Shown: positions 1 to 9,063, counted from the first letter of the stretch. The stretch: 64,000 bases of DNA from Amycolatopsis sp. CA-230715 (GCF_018736145.1 NZ_CP059997.1:9423501-9487500); one strand, 5' to 3'. Made by a program: numbers and translations. Notes: generated by a model from the sequence alone, not told the origin.

Positions 1-20
1 AATTCCCGCTGCCGGGAATT
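1..20. repeat. Short perfect inverted repeat at the window edge
   Basis: Two 8-base arms (AATTCCCG and CGGGAATT) flank a CTGC loop. It could be a terminator of a gene ending left of the window or an operator; there is no T-run after it and the left context is missing. Confidence 0.4.
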
Positions 21-591
21 CCACCCCCGCCGCTGTTCTCCCGTTCGCTGACCGTCACCGCGTCCTCCTTCGCCGATCCGTTGCCCCGCGCGAAAACAAC
101 GATGCAGGGAAAGCCTGAGAGGACGCTGATGAAACCGTGTACGCGAACTGTGCGGCACCGGTCAGAAAAGGCGAATAGTGGACGATCCCGACGATCTTTC
201 CGGGTGATCTGCGGCACTGACCACCCCACCGGGTGACGCGATTGTGAAGACAACATTAAATCGCGGCGCGGCAAGCAACCTCGGCCCCACTCGCTTTCCA
301 ACACCGCCCGATACCCATGCCCCGAAAGCCACAGTGATGGCGGGCGGGCGCCGCGACATCAGTGGCGGGGCGGGCGGCTGTCCCCGAAGGCCACCCTCGC
401 GGACTCTAGCGCCACTTTCCCGGCCCTCGCGGGTGTGCGGGCGGGCGACGCGCATGCCCCGAAGGTGACCTTCGGGGCGCTCGATGCCCCGAAAGCCACC
501 TTCGGGGCACCCGCCACCGGCGAGTCCTTTATGGACGGATGGGCGAGCGGGCCGGAACCGGGCGGTTCCCGCGGCGCGAAACTCGGGTAGC
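21..591. other. Non-coding stretch upstream of the TetR gene
   Basis: No open frame here shows actinomycete codon bias or a recognisable protein. The right part, from about 320, is rich in GCCCCGAA/TTCGGGGC palindromes and includes one copy of the dispersed repeat described at 411-510. The left part around 90-260 has lower GC and may hold promoters, but no convincing -35/-10 pair was identified. Confidence 0.5.
411..510. repeat. Dispersed palindromic intergenic repeat, copy 1
   Basis: About 100 bases containing two palindromes. The one at 456-478 has 11-base perfect arms (GCCCCGAAGGT) around a single G; the one at 486-508 has 8-base arms. The unit aligns almost end to end with 60521-60619 (roughly 85% by eye), and a shorter relative sits at 27448-27499. 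All copies are intergenic or at a gene end. A further partial motif lies near 320-400. Function is unknown; transcription termination or a REP/MITE-like element are possible. Confidence 0.75.
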
Positions 592-1314
592 ATGCGAAGG
601 ATGGCGCACACGGGAGAAACCGCCGACGGCCAAGCAGTCCAGGCCGCGCCGAAACGCCGTGACGCCAGGGCGAACCTGGCGCGGATCATGGCGGCGGCAG
701 CGCGCGTCTTCGCGGTGGAAGGTCTCACCGCCACCCTCGCCGATGTCGCTAAGGAAGCAGGCGTCGGTGTCGGCACCGTGTACCGCACGTTCCCGAGCAA
801 GGACGACCTGATCCACGACGTCTACGCGCCCCACCTCGAAGAGATCGAAGGGCGCGCGGCGGAGGCGAGCCGCGCCGAAGATCCCTGGTCCGGCGTCGTC
901 GGCTTCCTGGAGCTGTCGATCCCCGAACTGGCACGCGATCGCGGTTTCCGCGAACTGCTCGGCGGCGCGTACACCGCGTCGCTCGGCTGGTCCCGGCCGA
1001 AGGCGCCGCACCGCCTCCGCGAGCTCGTCGCGAACAGCCACCAGCGCTCCAGCGCCCATCTCGCGGTGCTCGTCCGGCGCGCGCAGGAACGCGGCCAGCT
1101 CCGCGCCGACTTCGACACGACGGACCTGCTCGTGCTCGCGATGTCGGTGCAGACCGCCGTCGGGTTCGGCGGCCCTGGGCATCCCGGTCTCTACCGCAGG
1201 GCGATCGGCATCATCCTGGACGGGTTGTGCGTCGCCCGCGACCGGCCGTCCCCGCTGCCCGCGCCCGTGCTCGCCGGGCACGAGGTCGGCGCGCTCGGCT
1301 CCCCCGCGAGCTGA
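592..1314 (+). CDS. TetR/AcrR family transcriptional regulator
   Basis: About 240 residues. The N-terminal helix-turn-helix (about residues 24-72) shows the family pattern: RANLARIMAAAARVF, then a recognition region containing GVGVGTVYRTFPSKDDL. The C-terminal ligand domain is typical for TetR regulators that repress neighbouring genes. The ATG at 592 is preferred because the frame upstream runs through palindromic repeats; ATG 601 is an alternative. The gene faces convergent decayed sequence. Its target is not evident; no operator palindrome was found beside it. Confidence 0.85.
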   Translation: MRRMAHTGETADGQAVQAAPKRRDARANLARIMAAAARVFAVEGLTATLADVAKEAGVGVGTVYRTFPSKDDLIHDVYAPHLEEIEGRAAEASRAEDPWSGVVGFLELSIPELARDRGFRELLGGAYTASLGWSRPKAPHRLRELVANSHQRSSAHLAVLVRRAQERGQLRADFDTTDLLVLAMSVQTAVGFGGPGHPGLYRRAIGIILDGLCVARDRPSPLPAPVLAGHEVGALGSPAS

Positions 1315-1476
1315 TCAGGGGAACCGGTACGCGAGCGAACCGAACGCGCACCGCGCACGGCCCGCGGTGGTGAACACGTCGATATCGCACCAGAAAACGC
1401 GCTCGTCCCGAGCGCGGACACGCCTTCGTGGAGCCTGCCCTTCTCGTCGAGGTTCCGCTCCTCGAGCGCCATGACA
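1315..1476 (-). pseudogene. Possible remnant of a hot-dog thioesterase-like gene (frameshifted)
   Basis: On the minus strand one frame reads MALEERNLDEKGRLHEGV and, after a shift near 1410, another reads RVFWCDIDVFTTAGRARC and continues to a TGA at 1317-1315. The tail resembles the end of thioesterase-like hot-dog proteins, but neither frame has a proper N-terminus. This could be a short decayed gene or chance. The 1477-1713 interval to the lipase shows no other gene. Confidence 0.25.
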
Positions 1477-1713
1477 AACGGCGGCGGGCGAGGGACGGGA
1501 TCTCCTCAACCTGGCGTAGGCGGCCCCGTCGTGCTCCCGGTCAACCAGGCCGTCCTCTTCCGACCGTAGCGTCCTGTCGCGGTGCCCAAACCCCGGCGGC
1601 AAGTTTCTGCGCGTTGTGCCAGCAGACGCGGACCACCTCCGTGCAGCATCCTGTTTCCGCGACGAACGGGAGGGGATTCGCCTCGATCGCCGACTCGAAA
1701 GGGAACTCTCGCC

Positions 1714-2958
1714 ATGAAGCGAACCAAGCGAACACTCGTGGGCGCGGTCGCGCTCGCGCTGATCTTCTCGGGGCTCGCCCCGGCGGGTGCCGCGCAAGCC
1801 CCGGCGCCGACCGCGAACACGGCGGGAGTGCTGCCGCCGGACCAGGACCCGTTCTACCGCCCGCCAGCCGGTTTCGAGTCCAGTCCTAACGGGACGGTGC
1901 TGCGTTCGCGCGAGGTCACCGCGCTGGCCATCGTCTTCCCCATCCCGGCCAAGGCGCACCAGGTCCTCTACAAGTCCGTCGACGGTCACGGCGAACCGGT
2001 CGCCGAAGCCGCGACCGTGCTGGTGCCGCTCGCGCCGTGGACCGGCCGCGGTCCACGGCCTCTTGTGTCGTACCAGCTCGCCGAGGACTCCCTGTCCACG
2101 CGGTGCCAGCCGTCGTACACCCTGCGGGTCGGCATCGGCGCGCCCACTCCGGCCGCGACCTACGAGATGACGCTGTCGCTCGGCGCGCTCGCCAAGGGGT
2201 ACGCCGTGGTCTACGCCGACTACGAAGGACCGCACTCGCAGTTCGCCGCCGGACCGCAGGCCGCGCATGGAGTGCTCGACGGGATCCGCGCGGTGCAGCA
2301 CTTCCCCGGCGCCGGGCTGCCGCCGAACGGCCCGGTGGCGTTGTGGGGCTACTCGGGCGGCGGACTGGCCACCACCTGGGCCGCCGAGCAGAAGGACGCC
2401 TACGCGCCGGAGCTCAACGTCGTCGGCGCGGCCGCGGGCGGAGTGCCCGCCGATCTGGAGAAGATGCTGAAGTTCAACGACGGCAACCTCGGCGCCGGTC
2501 TCGGGCTGATCGGCGTGATGGGGCTGTCGAGGGCGTATCCCGAGGCGGGGGTCGACGCGCTGCTCAACGACAAGGGCCGCAAGCTGTTCGCCGACAACCA
2601 CGACAACTGCACGTTGGACATCGCGCTGCTGCACCCGTTCGACCGGCTGTCGAACTACACGACCGTGCCGGCACCGGCGGACTCGCCCGCGGCCAGGCTG
2701 TTGTACGAGAAGAACAACACCGGGCAGGCGACGCCGAAGTTCCCGTTCTACAACTACCAGGGCCTCGCCGACGAATTCGTTCCCGTGGCACCCGCCGACG
2801 CGCTGGTCGGGAAGTACTGCGCGAACGGCGGGACGGTCGAGAAGTCCCGCATTCCCTTCGCGGGCCACATCACCGGCGAGATCGCAGGAGACCTCCCCGC
2901 GCTGGCGTGGTTGTCCGACCGCTTCGACGGCAAACCGGCCAAGAACGACTGTGCGTGA
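1714..2958 (+). CDS. Secreted lipase (secretory LIP family, alpha/beta hydrolase)
   Basis: 414 residues. An N-terminal Sec signal peptide (MKRTKRTLVGAVALALIF, then an Ala-rich cleavage region near residue 30) indicates export. The nucleophile elbow GYSGGG places catalytic Ser at about 214; Asp353 (GLADEF) and His385 (FAGHIT) are the likely remaining triad members. Length and pattern match actinobacterial secretory lipases acting on triacylglycerols or esters. ATG 1714 is chosen because it starts the signal peptide. The gene stands alone and is followed at once by a strong hairpin terminator. Confidence 0.9.
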   Translation: MKRTKRTLVGAVALALIFSGLAPAGAAQAPAPTANTAGVLPPDQDPFYRPPAGFESSPNGTVLRSREVTALAIVFPIPAKAHQVLYKSVDGHGEPVAEAATVLVPLAPWTGRGPRPLVSYQLAEDSLSTRCQPSYTLRVGIGAPTPAATYEMTLSLGALAKGYAVVYADYEGPHSQFAAGPQAAHGVLDGIRAVQHFPGAGLPPNGPVALWGYSGGGLATTWAAEQKDAYAPELNVVGAAAGGVPADLEKMLKFNDGNLGAGLGLIGVMGLSRAYPEAGVDALLNDKGRKLFADNHDNCTLDIALLHPFDRLSNYTTVPAPADSPAARLLYEKNNTGQATPKFPFYNYQGLADEFVPVAPADALVGKYCANGGTVEKSRIPFAGHITGEIAGDLPALAWLSDRFDGKPAKNDCA

Positions 2959-2959
2959 T

Positions 2960-2997
2960 CGGGCACGGGGTGGTGTCCGAACGCCACCCCGTGCCCG
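2960..2997 (+). terminator. Hairpin terminator after the lipase gene
   Basis: Perfect 14-base arms (CGGGCACGGGGTGG and CCACCCCGTGCCCG) around a 10-base loop begin two bases past the lipase stop. There is no long T-run, which is usual in high-GC actinomycetes. Confidence 0.75.
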
Positions 2998-3041
2998 TCA
3001 GGGCTTGACCTCCAGCACCATCGAGGTTCGAGACTGGGTTC

Positions 3042-3506
3042 ATGACTGAAGCGATCCCGGTGACCGGCGTCAACGAACTGACCCTCGAAACCACCGATCT
3101 CCCCCGTGCCGAGCGGTTCTACACCGAGGTGCTCGGGTTCCCCGTCCTCGAACGCTGGGAAGGTTCACATTGGACGGGAAGGGAGGCGGTGTGGGTGCTC
3201 GCCGGTTCGACCAGGATCGGGCTGTGGAAGCCCGCGCTGGGCATCTCGCGCGCGCGTCCCGGTGTCCACGTCCACTACGCGATGGGCGTCGCCGCCGACG
3301 CCTACGATGACGTGGTCGCTACCCTGCGGTCCCGCGGGCTCACCGTCGACGAGGTCGAGTTCGGCGACCGCGCCGCGAGGTCCGCCTACGTCACGGACCC
3401 GGACGGGCACGTCGTGGAGTTCTGGACCTGGGACATCCGCAAGGGCAACCCCGGCCCACCGCGCGCGATGAGCGAGAACGTCTTCGGCGTCCCCGCGGCG
3501 CCCTGA
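3042..3506 (+). CDS. VOC (glyoxalase/bleomycin-resistance) family protein
   Basis: 154 residues, the usual size for a single VOC unit. Paired beta-alpha-beta-beta-beta modules are visible: the first starts NELTLETTDLPRAERFYTEV, the second contains the typical DPDGHVVEFW strand. Such proteins bind a divalent metal and act as lyases, dioxygenases or drug-binding proteins; the substrate cannot be told here. It is followed by a deazaflavin-type reductase on the same strand. Confidence 0.85.
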   Translation: MTEAIPVTGVNELTLETTDLPRAERFYTEVLGFPVLERWEGSHWTGREAVWVLAGSTRIGLWKPALGISRARPGVHVHYAMGVAADAYDDVVATLRSRGLTVDEVEFGDRAARSAYVTDPDGHVVEFWTWDIRKGNPGPPRAMSENVFGVPAAP

Positions 3507-3579
3507 ACCCCCGCCGTTCCGCGCCGGAGCGCCGGGGCATGATGGTGCCGAGCTTTTCGGAACGCCTGGGGAGGTTTCA

Positions 3580-4008
3580 ATGCCCGAAGAGACCGGCGCC
3601 GCGCGGCGGCGCAAAGTCCGGCGCCTGCAGCGCTACCTCATCAACCCGCCGCTGGTGCTGGCGCTGCGCCTCGGCGTGCTTCCGGGGCACGCCCTGCTCG
3701 AAACCACCGGCAGGCGGACGGGGCGACGACGCCGCACCATCGTCGGGGTCCGGCTGGAGGGCAAGGTCCTCTGGCTCGTCGCCGAGCAGGGTTCGCACGC
3801 GGGTTACGTGCGGAACCTGATGGCGAACCCGGAGATCAAGGTGTTCCACGAGCGGCGGTGGTACCGGGCCACCGCCGCGCTGGACCCGGACACGGATCCC
3901 GAGGCGCTGCTGGACGCGTGGCCGGACGCGCGGCACGCCCGCAACGTCCGCCGCTTCGGGACCGATCTCAAGGTGATCCGCGTGGAAGTTGCCGAACCGG
4001 CAACGTAG
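3580..4008 (+). CDS. Nitroreductase/deazaflavin-dependent oxidoreductase (Ddn-like)
   Basis: 142 residues. The sequence LLETTGRRTGRRRRTIV followed by YVRNLMANPEIKV is the F420-binding split-barrel pattern of Ddn/FDOR-A proteins, which reduce quinones or nitro compounds using F420H2 in actinobacteria. The N-terminus is basic and amphipathic, as in membrane-associated members. ATG 3580 follows GGGGAGG. It reads in the same direction as the VOC gene before it and the flavoprotein after it, with gaps of 73 and 37 bases. Confidence 0.85.
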   Translation: MPEETGAARRRKVRRLQRYLINPPLVLALRLGVLPGHALLETTGRRTGRRRRTIVGVRLEGKVLWLVAEQGSHAGYVRNLMANPEIKVFHERRWYRATAALDPDTDPEALLDAWPDARHARNVRRFGTDLKVIRVEVAEPAT

Positions 4009-4045
4009 ATTGCGCGCGGGGCCGTGAGACCCGCACCATCGCGGT

Positions 4046-5008
4046 ATGACATCGAATTCAACACCCGCCAGCTTCGACATCGTGGTGATCGGGGGCGGCG
4101 CGGCGGGGCTCAGCGGCGCGCTGACGCTCGGCCGCGCCCGCAGGTCCGTGCTCGTCATCGACGCGGGCGAGCCCCGCAACTCCCCCGCCGCGCACGCGCA
4201 CAACTACCTCGGGCGCGAAGGCGTGGCGCCGCGCGAACTGCTCGCGATCGGCCGCGAAGAGGTGGCCCGGTACGGGGTCGCCGTCCGGGACGGCCGCGTG
4301 ACCGGCGCGGAGCGGGACGCCGACGGTTTTCGCGTGCACGTCGCCGACGGAACCAGCGTGACCGCGCGCAGGCTGCTCGTCGCGACCGGTCTGGTCGACG
4401 AGTTGCCTCCGGTGCCCGGCCTCGCCGAGCGCTGGGGCCACGACGTGCTGCACTGCCCCTACTGCCACGGCTGGGAGGTCAGGGACCAGGCCATCGGCGT
4501 GCTCGCTTCGGGCCCGCTTTCCGTGCACCAGGCCCTGCTCTGGCGCCAGTGGAGCGAAGACGTCACGCTGTTCCTCAACGACGCGTTCGAACCGGGCGAC
4601 GACGATCGCGGGCAGTTGCTCGCCCGCGGCATCACGATCGTCGCGGGCGCGGTCGGCCACCTGGAGTCCAAAGAGGACGAACTGACCGGGGTGGCGCTCG
4701 CCGACGGGCGCGTGGTGGCCTGCCGGGCGCTCGTGGTCGCCCCGAAGTTCGCCGCGCGCGCCGAACCGCTCGCCGCGCTCGGTTTGACCACCGCGGAGCA
4801 GGAGCGGGCTGGCACCGTCGTCGGCACTGCCGTCGGCACGGTGGATCCGACGGGCCGCACCGAAGTGCCCGGGGTCTGGGTCGCGGGCAACGTCACGGAT
4901 CTGTTCGACACCGTGGCCACGGCCGTGGCGGCCGGGACGCGCGCGGCGGCCGCGATCAACGCGGACCTCGTCGCCGAGGACACCAGGATGGCGGTCGAGG
5001 CCCGCTGA
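4046..5008 (+). CDS. Thioredoxin-reductase-like NAD(P)/FAD oxidoreductase
   Basis: 320 residues. An N-terminal FAD Rossmann motif (VVIGGGAAGLSGALTLGRA) is followed by the redox-active CPYC pair at residues 137-140 and a C-terminal FAD motif leading to GVWVAGNVTD. This is the fold of low-molecular-weight thioredoxin reductases, but the divergent middle region fits the broader group that includes gliotoxin/holomycin-type disulfide oxidases. No thioredoxin gene is adjacent. The substrate is unknown. Confidence 0.85.
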   Translation: MTSNSTPASFDIVVIGGGAAGLSGALTLGRARRSVLVIDAGEPRNSPAAHAHNYLGREGVAPRELLAIGREEVARYGVAVRDGRVTGAERDADGFRVHVADGTSVTARRLLVATGLVDELPPVPGLAERWGHDVLHCPYCHGWEVRDQAIGVLASGPLSVHQALLWRQWSEDVTLFLNDAFEPGDDDRGQLLARGITIVAGAVGHLESKEDELTGVALADGRVVACRALVVAPKFAARAEPLAALGLTTAEQERAGTVVGTAVGTVDPTGRTEVPGVWVAGNVTDLFDTVATAVAAGTRAAAAINADLVAEDTRMAVEAR

Positions 5009-5013
5009 CCCGA

Positions 5014-5820
5014 TCAGCTCGGCGGCGCCGGCGCGGCGCGGCGTAGTGCCAACGGCGCGCCGGGCTGGGGGTTTCCCGACCAGCTGCCGCTTTCCGCGGT
5101 CCACTGCTTGCCTTCGAAGCTGACCTGGTCCACCCCCACCGCGGCGGCGTGCGCCACCAGCCAACTGCTCAGCGCCCAGCCCCGCGCGCTGGGGTGCGCG
5201 CCGCTCAGCGCGGCCGTCCCCAGCTCGTTCTTCGCGGTGGCGACGAGATCGGCGGTCGGCTGGGGCGTGATGTCGTGGCAGGTCAGCGCGGCGGGACGGA
5301 GCCCGGTCAGCGCCGCGGCGGCGGCACGCGCGGTGGGTTCCCACTGCGCGTACGCATCCGGGGCGCCGGACCGCTGCACCTCCTGCGCGGCGACGGTGAC
5401 CGGGAGATCGGCCCATCCCGGCAACGCGGCGAGTCGCTTGTAGAACGCGGTCGCCGCGTACACCGGGTCCTTGATCTGGTCCGGGGTGCCCCAGCCCTGG
5501 CTCGGCCGCTGCTGGAAGAGGCCGAGCGAATCGCGGTCCCCGCCGGGCAGGTTGCGCAGCCCCGATTCCTGCAACGCGGTCGCCAGCGCGATCGTGGCCG
5601 CGTGCTCCGGCATCCCGAGCTTCATCCCGACGGCCGCGATGGTCGCGGCGTACCCCATGCCCTCCGTGGTGAAGGTGTACTCGGGACGGCCGTCACCCGG
5701 TGCCGCGGTCACCGAGCACCCCGGTGCCGGACGCCTCTTGTCCGACAGCGTCCACACGAGCACGATCCCGGCCACCAGCACGACCACCAGCACGATCGCG
5801 AGCAGACAACCCTTCCGCAT
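5014..5820 (-). CDS. Membrane-anchored lysozyme-like protein
   Basis: 268 residues. One N-terminal transmembrane segment (about residues 5-25, LLAIVLVVVLVAGIVLVW) with a basic start anchors the protein, leaving the rest outside. Residues about 70-130 show a lysozyme-like core with ALATALQESGLRNLPGG and SLGLFQQRPSQGWG, patterns found in actinobacterial proteins annotated as lysozyme-like or, misleadingly, heavy-metal transporters. The GGAGGGG ribosome site precedes ATG 5820. It is convergent with the flavoprotein gene, only five bases apart. Confidence 0.75.
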   Translation of the reverse strand: MRKGCLLAIVLVVVLVAGIVLVWTLSDKRRPAPGCSVTAAPGDGRPEYTFTTEGMGYAATIAAVGMKLGMPEHAATIALATALQESGLRNLPGGDRDSLGLFQQRPSQGWGTPDQIKDPVYAATAFYKRLAALPGWADLPVTVAAQEVQRSGAPDAYAQWEPTARAAAAALTGLRPAALTCHDITPQPTADLVATAKNELGTAALSGAHPSARGWALSSWLVAHAAAVGVDQVSFEGKQWTAESGSWSGNPQPGAPLALRRAAPAPPS

Positions 5821-5955
5821 TCCCAGCCCCTCCGGCAGATCACCCTTGGGGCAAGTCTGCCTTCGCGGGGTGGCCGGGGGTGCGACCGGGTCCGCCGGGC
5901 GCGAAAGTGCTCGCGGCGCCGGGTCGGCGCCGCGAGCATCGGACCCGCGTTCTCC

Positions 5956-6252
5956 TCAGCCCGCGTACCCTCGCAGGCGATCGATCAGGGCACGCGCCGC
6001 CTCGTCCGCCACGGGTTCGAGGTATTCCAGCGTGTGCGAACCGCCTTCGTCGGTGACGGTGATCCGGTAGGTGCGCCGGTCACCGCCTGCCGACTGGATG
6101 GTGGCAGGGTGCGGCTCGTCCGCGACCGCGCGGGCGAGGCCTTCCAGATCGGCCGCCGCGGGATCGGGCAGATCGCCCGTGTCCACGGTGACCGTCCGGT
6201 TGAGCCCAGGGAAAACCGCGAAACCGCCATCGGACTCCAGGGAAATGCGCAT
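5956..6252 (-). CDS. Emfourin-type inhibitor of the adjacent M4 protease
   Basis: 98 residues with no signal peptide. The pattern MRISLESDGGFAVFPG, then a central acidic stretch and a C-terminal YRITVTDEGG strand, fits the emfourin family, cytoplasmic inhibitors encoded beside protealysin-like M4 proteases. The start at 6252 is set by a GGAGGT ribosome site six bases upstream. It lies 22 bases after the protease stop, so the two are probably co-transcribed and the inhibitor protects the producer. The family call is from memory of the pattern plus context. Confidence 0.8.
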   Translation of the reverse strand: MRISLESDGGFAVFPGLNRTVTVDTGDLPDPAAADLEGLARAVADEPHPATIQSAGGDRRTYRITVTDEGGSHTLEYLEPVADEAARALIDRLRGYAG

Positions 6253-6274
6253 ACCTCCGGATCTCCTGTCCGAC

Positions 6275-7723
6275 TCAGACACCGCTCGCCTGCTGCGCTT
6301 CGGCCTGGATCGCGGCCGCCTTGGGAATGCCGTTGCCGGAGGCGTCCACGGAACCCGGCTGCGTCGCGGACAGCAGGGACTTCGCGATGCCGACGGTACC
6401 CTCCTTCGACAGGTACCAGGCACCGTCCAGCCCGCCGAAGGTCGACATCGCACCGGATCCCACGCTGCCGTCGACCGTGCCCGCGTACTTCGCGGGCCCG
6501 GTGTCGAAGCTCAGCAGGATCGTGCCGTCCTGCTGGTGCCACTTGCCGGTCAGCGCGCCGGTGAAGGTGCCGTTGCCGTTGAACGACAGCATCGTCTGCG
6601 CGTAGCTCCGCGTGGCGCCCCAGCTGAAGTGCAGCAGCCAGTTGCCGGAGATCTTCGGTGACGCGAACGTCACGTTCACCCCGACCTGCCGCCACGCGTC
6701 GATGATCACCTGCGCCTCGTTGGCCCCGTAGAGCAGGCTCGCGTTGGCCGCGGTGAGGTTCGCGAAGTCGAGGAACTGCGCGGTCGAAGACAGCCTGGGG
6801 TCGCACAACGTCGTGTACCAGATGCGGCCAGCCCGCTCCCACGCGTTCCCGCCGAGCCCGATCGCGGCGAGGTAGAACGCCTTGTTCGGAATGCCGGAGT
6901 TGATGTGCACGCCACCGTTGTCCGAAGTGGTGTTGACGTAGTGGCTCATGTGCGACGGCTGCGGGTCCTTGCCGAGGTGCGGGTCGTCGTAGGCGGTGCC
7001 GGGGTCCTTCATGGACCGCAGCGCGACGCCGTTGACGCCCTTGGCGAGCAGGCCCTGCCCGATCAGCCAGTCGGCCTGCGCCGCCGTCTGGTGCAGCGCG
7101 TACTGCTTGACCAACGAGCCGAAGACGTCCGACACCGATTCGTTCAGCGCCCCCGGCTGGTCGTGGTAGACCAGGTTCGCCTGGTGGGCGGTGACCCCGT
7201 GGGTCAGTTCGTGGCCCATCACGTCCACCGCGATGGTGAACCGGTTGAAGTACACGCCGTCGCCGTCGCCGAAGACCATCTGGACGCCGTTCCAGAAGGC
7301 GTTGTCGTAGTTCACTCCGAAGTGGACGGTCGCCTTGAGGTCCATCCCCGCGTTGTCGATCGAGTTGCGGTTGTAGATGTCCCAGTACAGTTTGAAGGTG
7401 GCGCCGAGGCCGTCGTACGCCTCGTCCACGGTGACCTGTCCCGAAGCGGCCTGGCCCTCGGACCTGATGAGCGTGCCCGGCAGGTTCTGGGTCTGGTTCG
7501 CGGAGTAGATGTAGCGCTGCAGGTGCGCGGTCGCCGACGGGGCGACCTCGGCAACGGGCATCGCGATGAACTGTTCGGTGAGCCGGGCGGCGCGCACGCT
7601 GGTGTCCACGGCGAGGACTTCGAGCACCGCGCGGCGGACATCTTTGTCGGTCGCATTCGCTGCCACCGATTCGAGCATATGGGGAGGAATGATGCAGAAA
7701 AGGGAATGCCGGTGCTGAGACAT
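6275..7723 (-). CDS. Protealysin-like M4 metalloprotease with an extra C-terminal domain
   Basis: 482 residues. Zinc motif HELTH at 171-175, third ligand Glu195 (GALNESVSD) and catalytic His273 (DNGGVHINSG) show an intact thermolysin-type enzyme. There is no signal peptide; the short propeptide begins with HSLFCIIPPHML, matching the PPL-type start of protealysins rather than the long thermolysin propeptide. From residue about 358 a beta-rich domain of roughly 95 residues is appended, about half identical to the separate protein at 7772-8095. ATG 7723 is chosen; upstream TTG 7744 is less likely. It is followed by its putative inhibitor. Confidence 0.9.
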   Translation of the reverse strand: MSQHRHSLFCIIPPHMLESVAANATDKDVRRAVLEVLAVDTSVRAARLTEQFIAMPVAEVAPSATAHLQRYIYSANQTQNLPGTLIRSEGQAASGQVTVDEAYDGLGATFKLYWDIYNRNSIDNAGMDLKATVHFGVNYDNAFWNGVQMVFGDGDGVYFNRFTIAVDVMGHELTHGVTAHQANLVYHDQPGALNESVSDVFGSLVKQYALHQTAAQADWLIGQGLLAKGVNGVALRSMKDPGTAYDDPHLGKDPQPSHMSHYVNTTSDNGGVHINSGIPNKAFYLAAIGLGGNAWERAGRIWYTTLCDPRLSSTAQFLDFANLTAANASLLYGANEAQVIIDAWRQVGVNVTFASPKISGNWLLHFSWGATRSYAQTMLSFNGNGTFTGALTGKWHQQDGTILLSFDTGPAKYAGTVDGSVGSGAMSTFGGLDGAWYLSKEGTVGIAKSLLSATQPGSVDASGNGIPKAAAIQAEAQQASGV

Positions 7724-7771
7724 GGCTGTGCCTGCCTTTCGCAAGCAGTAACGGAGGAACGGCTGGCTTGG

Positions 7772-8095
7772 TCAGAACTTGTTACCGGCCGGGTCGATCG
7801 GCAGGCGGGCCGTCTTGCTCGTGACGCCGGTGACTCCCTGTTTGAGCATGTACCACGACCCGGTCAGGCCCGCGAACGTCGACATCGCACCCGATGCCAC
7901 GTTCGCGTCGACTGTGCCGCCGTACTTGGCCGGTCCGCCCGCGAAGCTCAACAGGATCGTGCCGTCCTGCTGCCGCCAGTTCCCCGCGCCGGGCCCGCTG
8001 AAGGTCCCGTCGCCCTTGAGACTGATGGGCGCCTGCCCGAAATTGTTGGCGTTTCCCCAACTGTAGTGCAATATCCAATCACCGACCGCGCTCAC
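7772..8095 (-). CDS. Stand-alone copy of the M4 protease C-terminal domain
   Basis: 107 residues with no signal peptide. About 50 of 90 aligned positions are identical to the protease's C-terminal domain, including DWILHYSWG, RQQDGTILLSF, GPAKYGGTV and SGAMSTFAGL. Repeated G-x-W and G-T-F strands suggest a small lipocalin- or avidin-like beta barrel; this fold is inferred. It is the first gene of a likely three-gene unit: domain protein, protease, inhibitor. It might be a carrier, a decoy, an adaptor or a second regulator. No function is known to me. Confidence 0.8.
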   Translation of the reverse strand: MSAVGDWILHYSWGNANNFGQAPISLKGDGTFSGPGAGNWRQQDGTILLSFAGGPAKYGGTVDANVASGAMSTFAGLTGSWYMLKQGVTGVTSKTARLPIDPAGNKF

Positions 8096-8316
8096 GATGA
8101 TCCTTTCGCCGCATGGAAACAGATCATTGGCGACCCTTGTATTGCCGCCGACTCAAACAGTCGGCCCTGATCCAGGCGATGTCGCGTATCGGCGGACAGT
8201 TCACCTAAACGTATCAGCAACTCGCGATCCGATATCACTCCCGCCGAAAAGGACCAGAGTCGTTGGCCCCGGGAAAAGAGGACCTTCGGCCCTGAGCCGC
8301 CTCCGCCTCCGCCTCG

Positions 8317-9063
8317 TTACCTCTTTTCCCTTGCGGTATAAAGATCTTCGACGTCCACGGCGCGCGTCACGACCGCCGAGGAGACGTCGGCCAGGGTCCG
8401 CCGGTTGTTTCGCGCGAACCGCCGCAACACCGCGAAAGCCTCTCCCATTTCCACGCCAAGACGCTCGGCGATGAACCCTTTCGCCTGCTCGATGATCACC
8501 CTGCTGGTGAGCGCCGTCTCCAGTTGCTCGACGAGCAGTTCGTGGCGCCGGATCGCCCTCGCCTGCAGCAACGAAATCGTGGCCACGTCCACCATCGCCT
8601 TGGCCGAACGGAGCTCTGCCGGTTCGAGGTGACCGGTCGAGGAGCGGAACAGGTTGAGCACCCCGACCACCTCGGACCTCAGCTGCATCGGCAGCGCGAG
8701 CACCGACCGGAAGTCGACCGACAGTGCCTTGCGAGCGAACCGCGGCCACCTCGTCCCCGCCGAGCTCAGGTCCGGCCAGGTCACCGCGTTCTTGCTGTGG
8801 AACGCCTCGATGCAGGGGCCCTCGCTGGACTGCAGTTGGAACAGCTCGAGCACCCGCGCGCTCTCGTTCGAACTGGCCACCAGTTGCAGTTCACCGCGCG
8901 AACTGGTCAGCAGGAGCCCGGCGGCGTCCACCTCGAGGAGTTCGACACATCTGTCCGTGAGCAGGTGCAGGAAGTCGATGGCGTCGAAGTCATCGGTCAG
9001 GGTGTCCGCCAGTTCGACGAACGTGTCCATCAAACGCTGCTCGCTCACCGTCAGATCCTCCAC
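8317..9063 (-). CDS. GAF-ANTAR regulatory protein 1
   Basis: 248 residues. An N-terminal GAF sensor domain (about 25-165; LLEVDAAGLLL, EGPCIEAF, LALPMQLRSEVVGVLNLF) precedes an ANTAR domain (about 175-235; ALTSRVIIEQAKGFIAERLG). ANTAR domains bind paired RNA hairpins and act as antiterminators. GTG 9063 is the likely start. It reads in the same direction as the second GAF-ANTAR gene and the sigma factor upstream. Confidence 0.9.
   Translation of the reverse strand: MEDLTVSEQRLMDTFVELADTLTDDFDAIDFLHLLTDRCVELLEVDAAGLLLTSSRGELQLVASSNESARVLELFQLQSSEGPCIEAFHSKNAVTWPDLSSAGTRWPRFARKALSVDFRSVLALPMQLRSEVVGVLNLFRSSTGHLEPAELRSAKAMVDVATISLLQARAIRRHELLVEQLETALTSRVIIEQAKGFIAERLGVEMGEAFAVLRRFARNNRRTLADVSSAVVTRAVDVEDLYTAREKR

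Noticed and set aside
162..800. Minus-strand frame across the left intergenic region and TetR 5' end
   Set aside because: It covers palindromic repeats and the antisense of the TetR helix-turn-helix, and has no recognisable domain or ribosome site.
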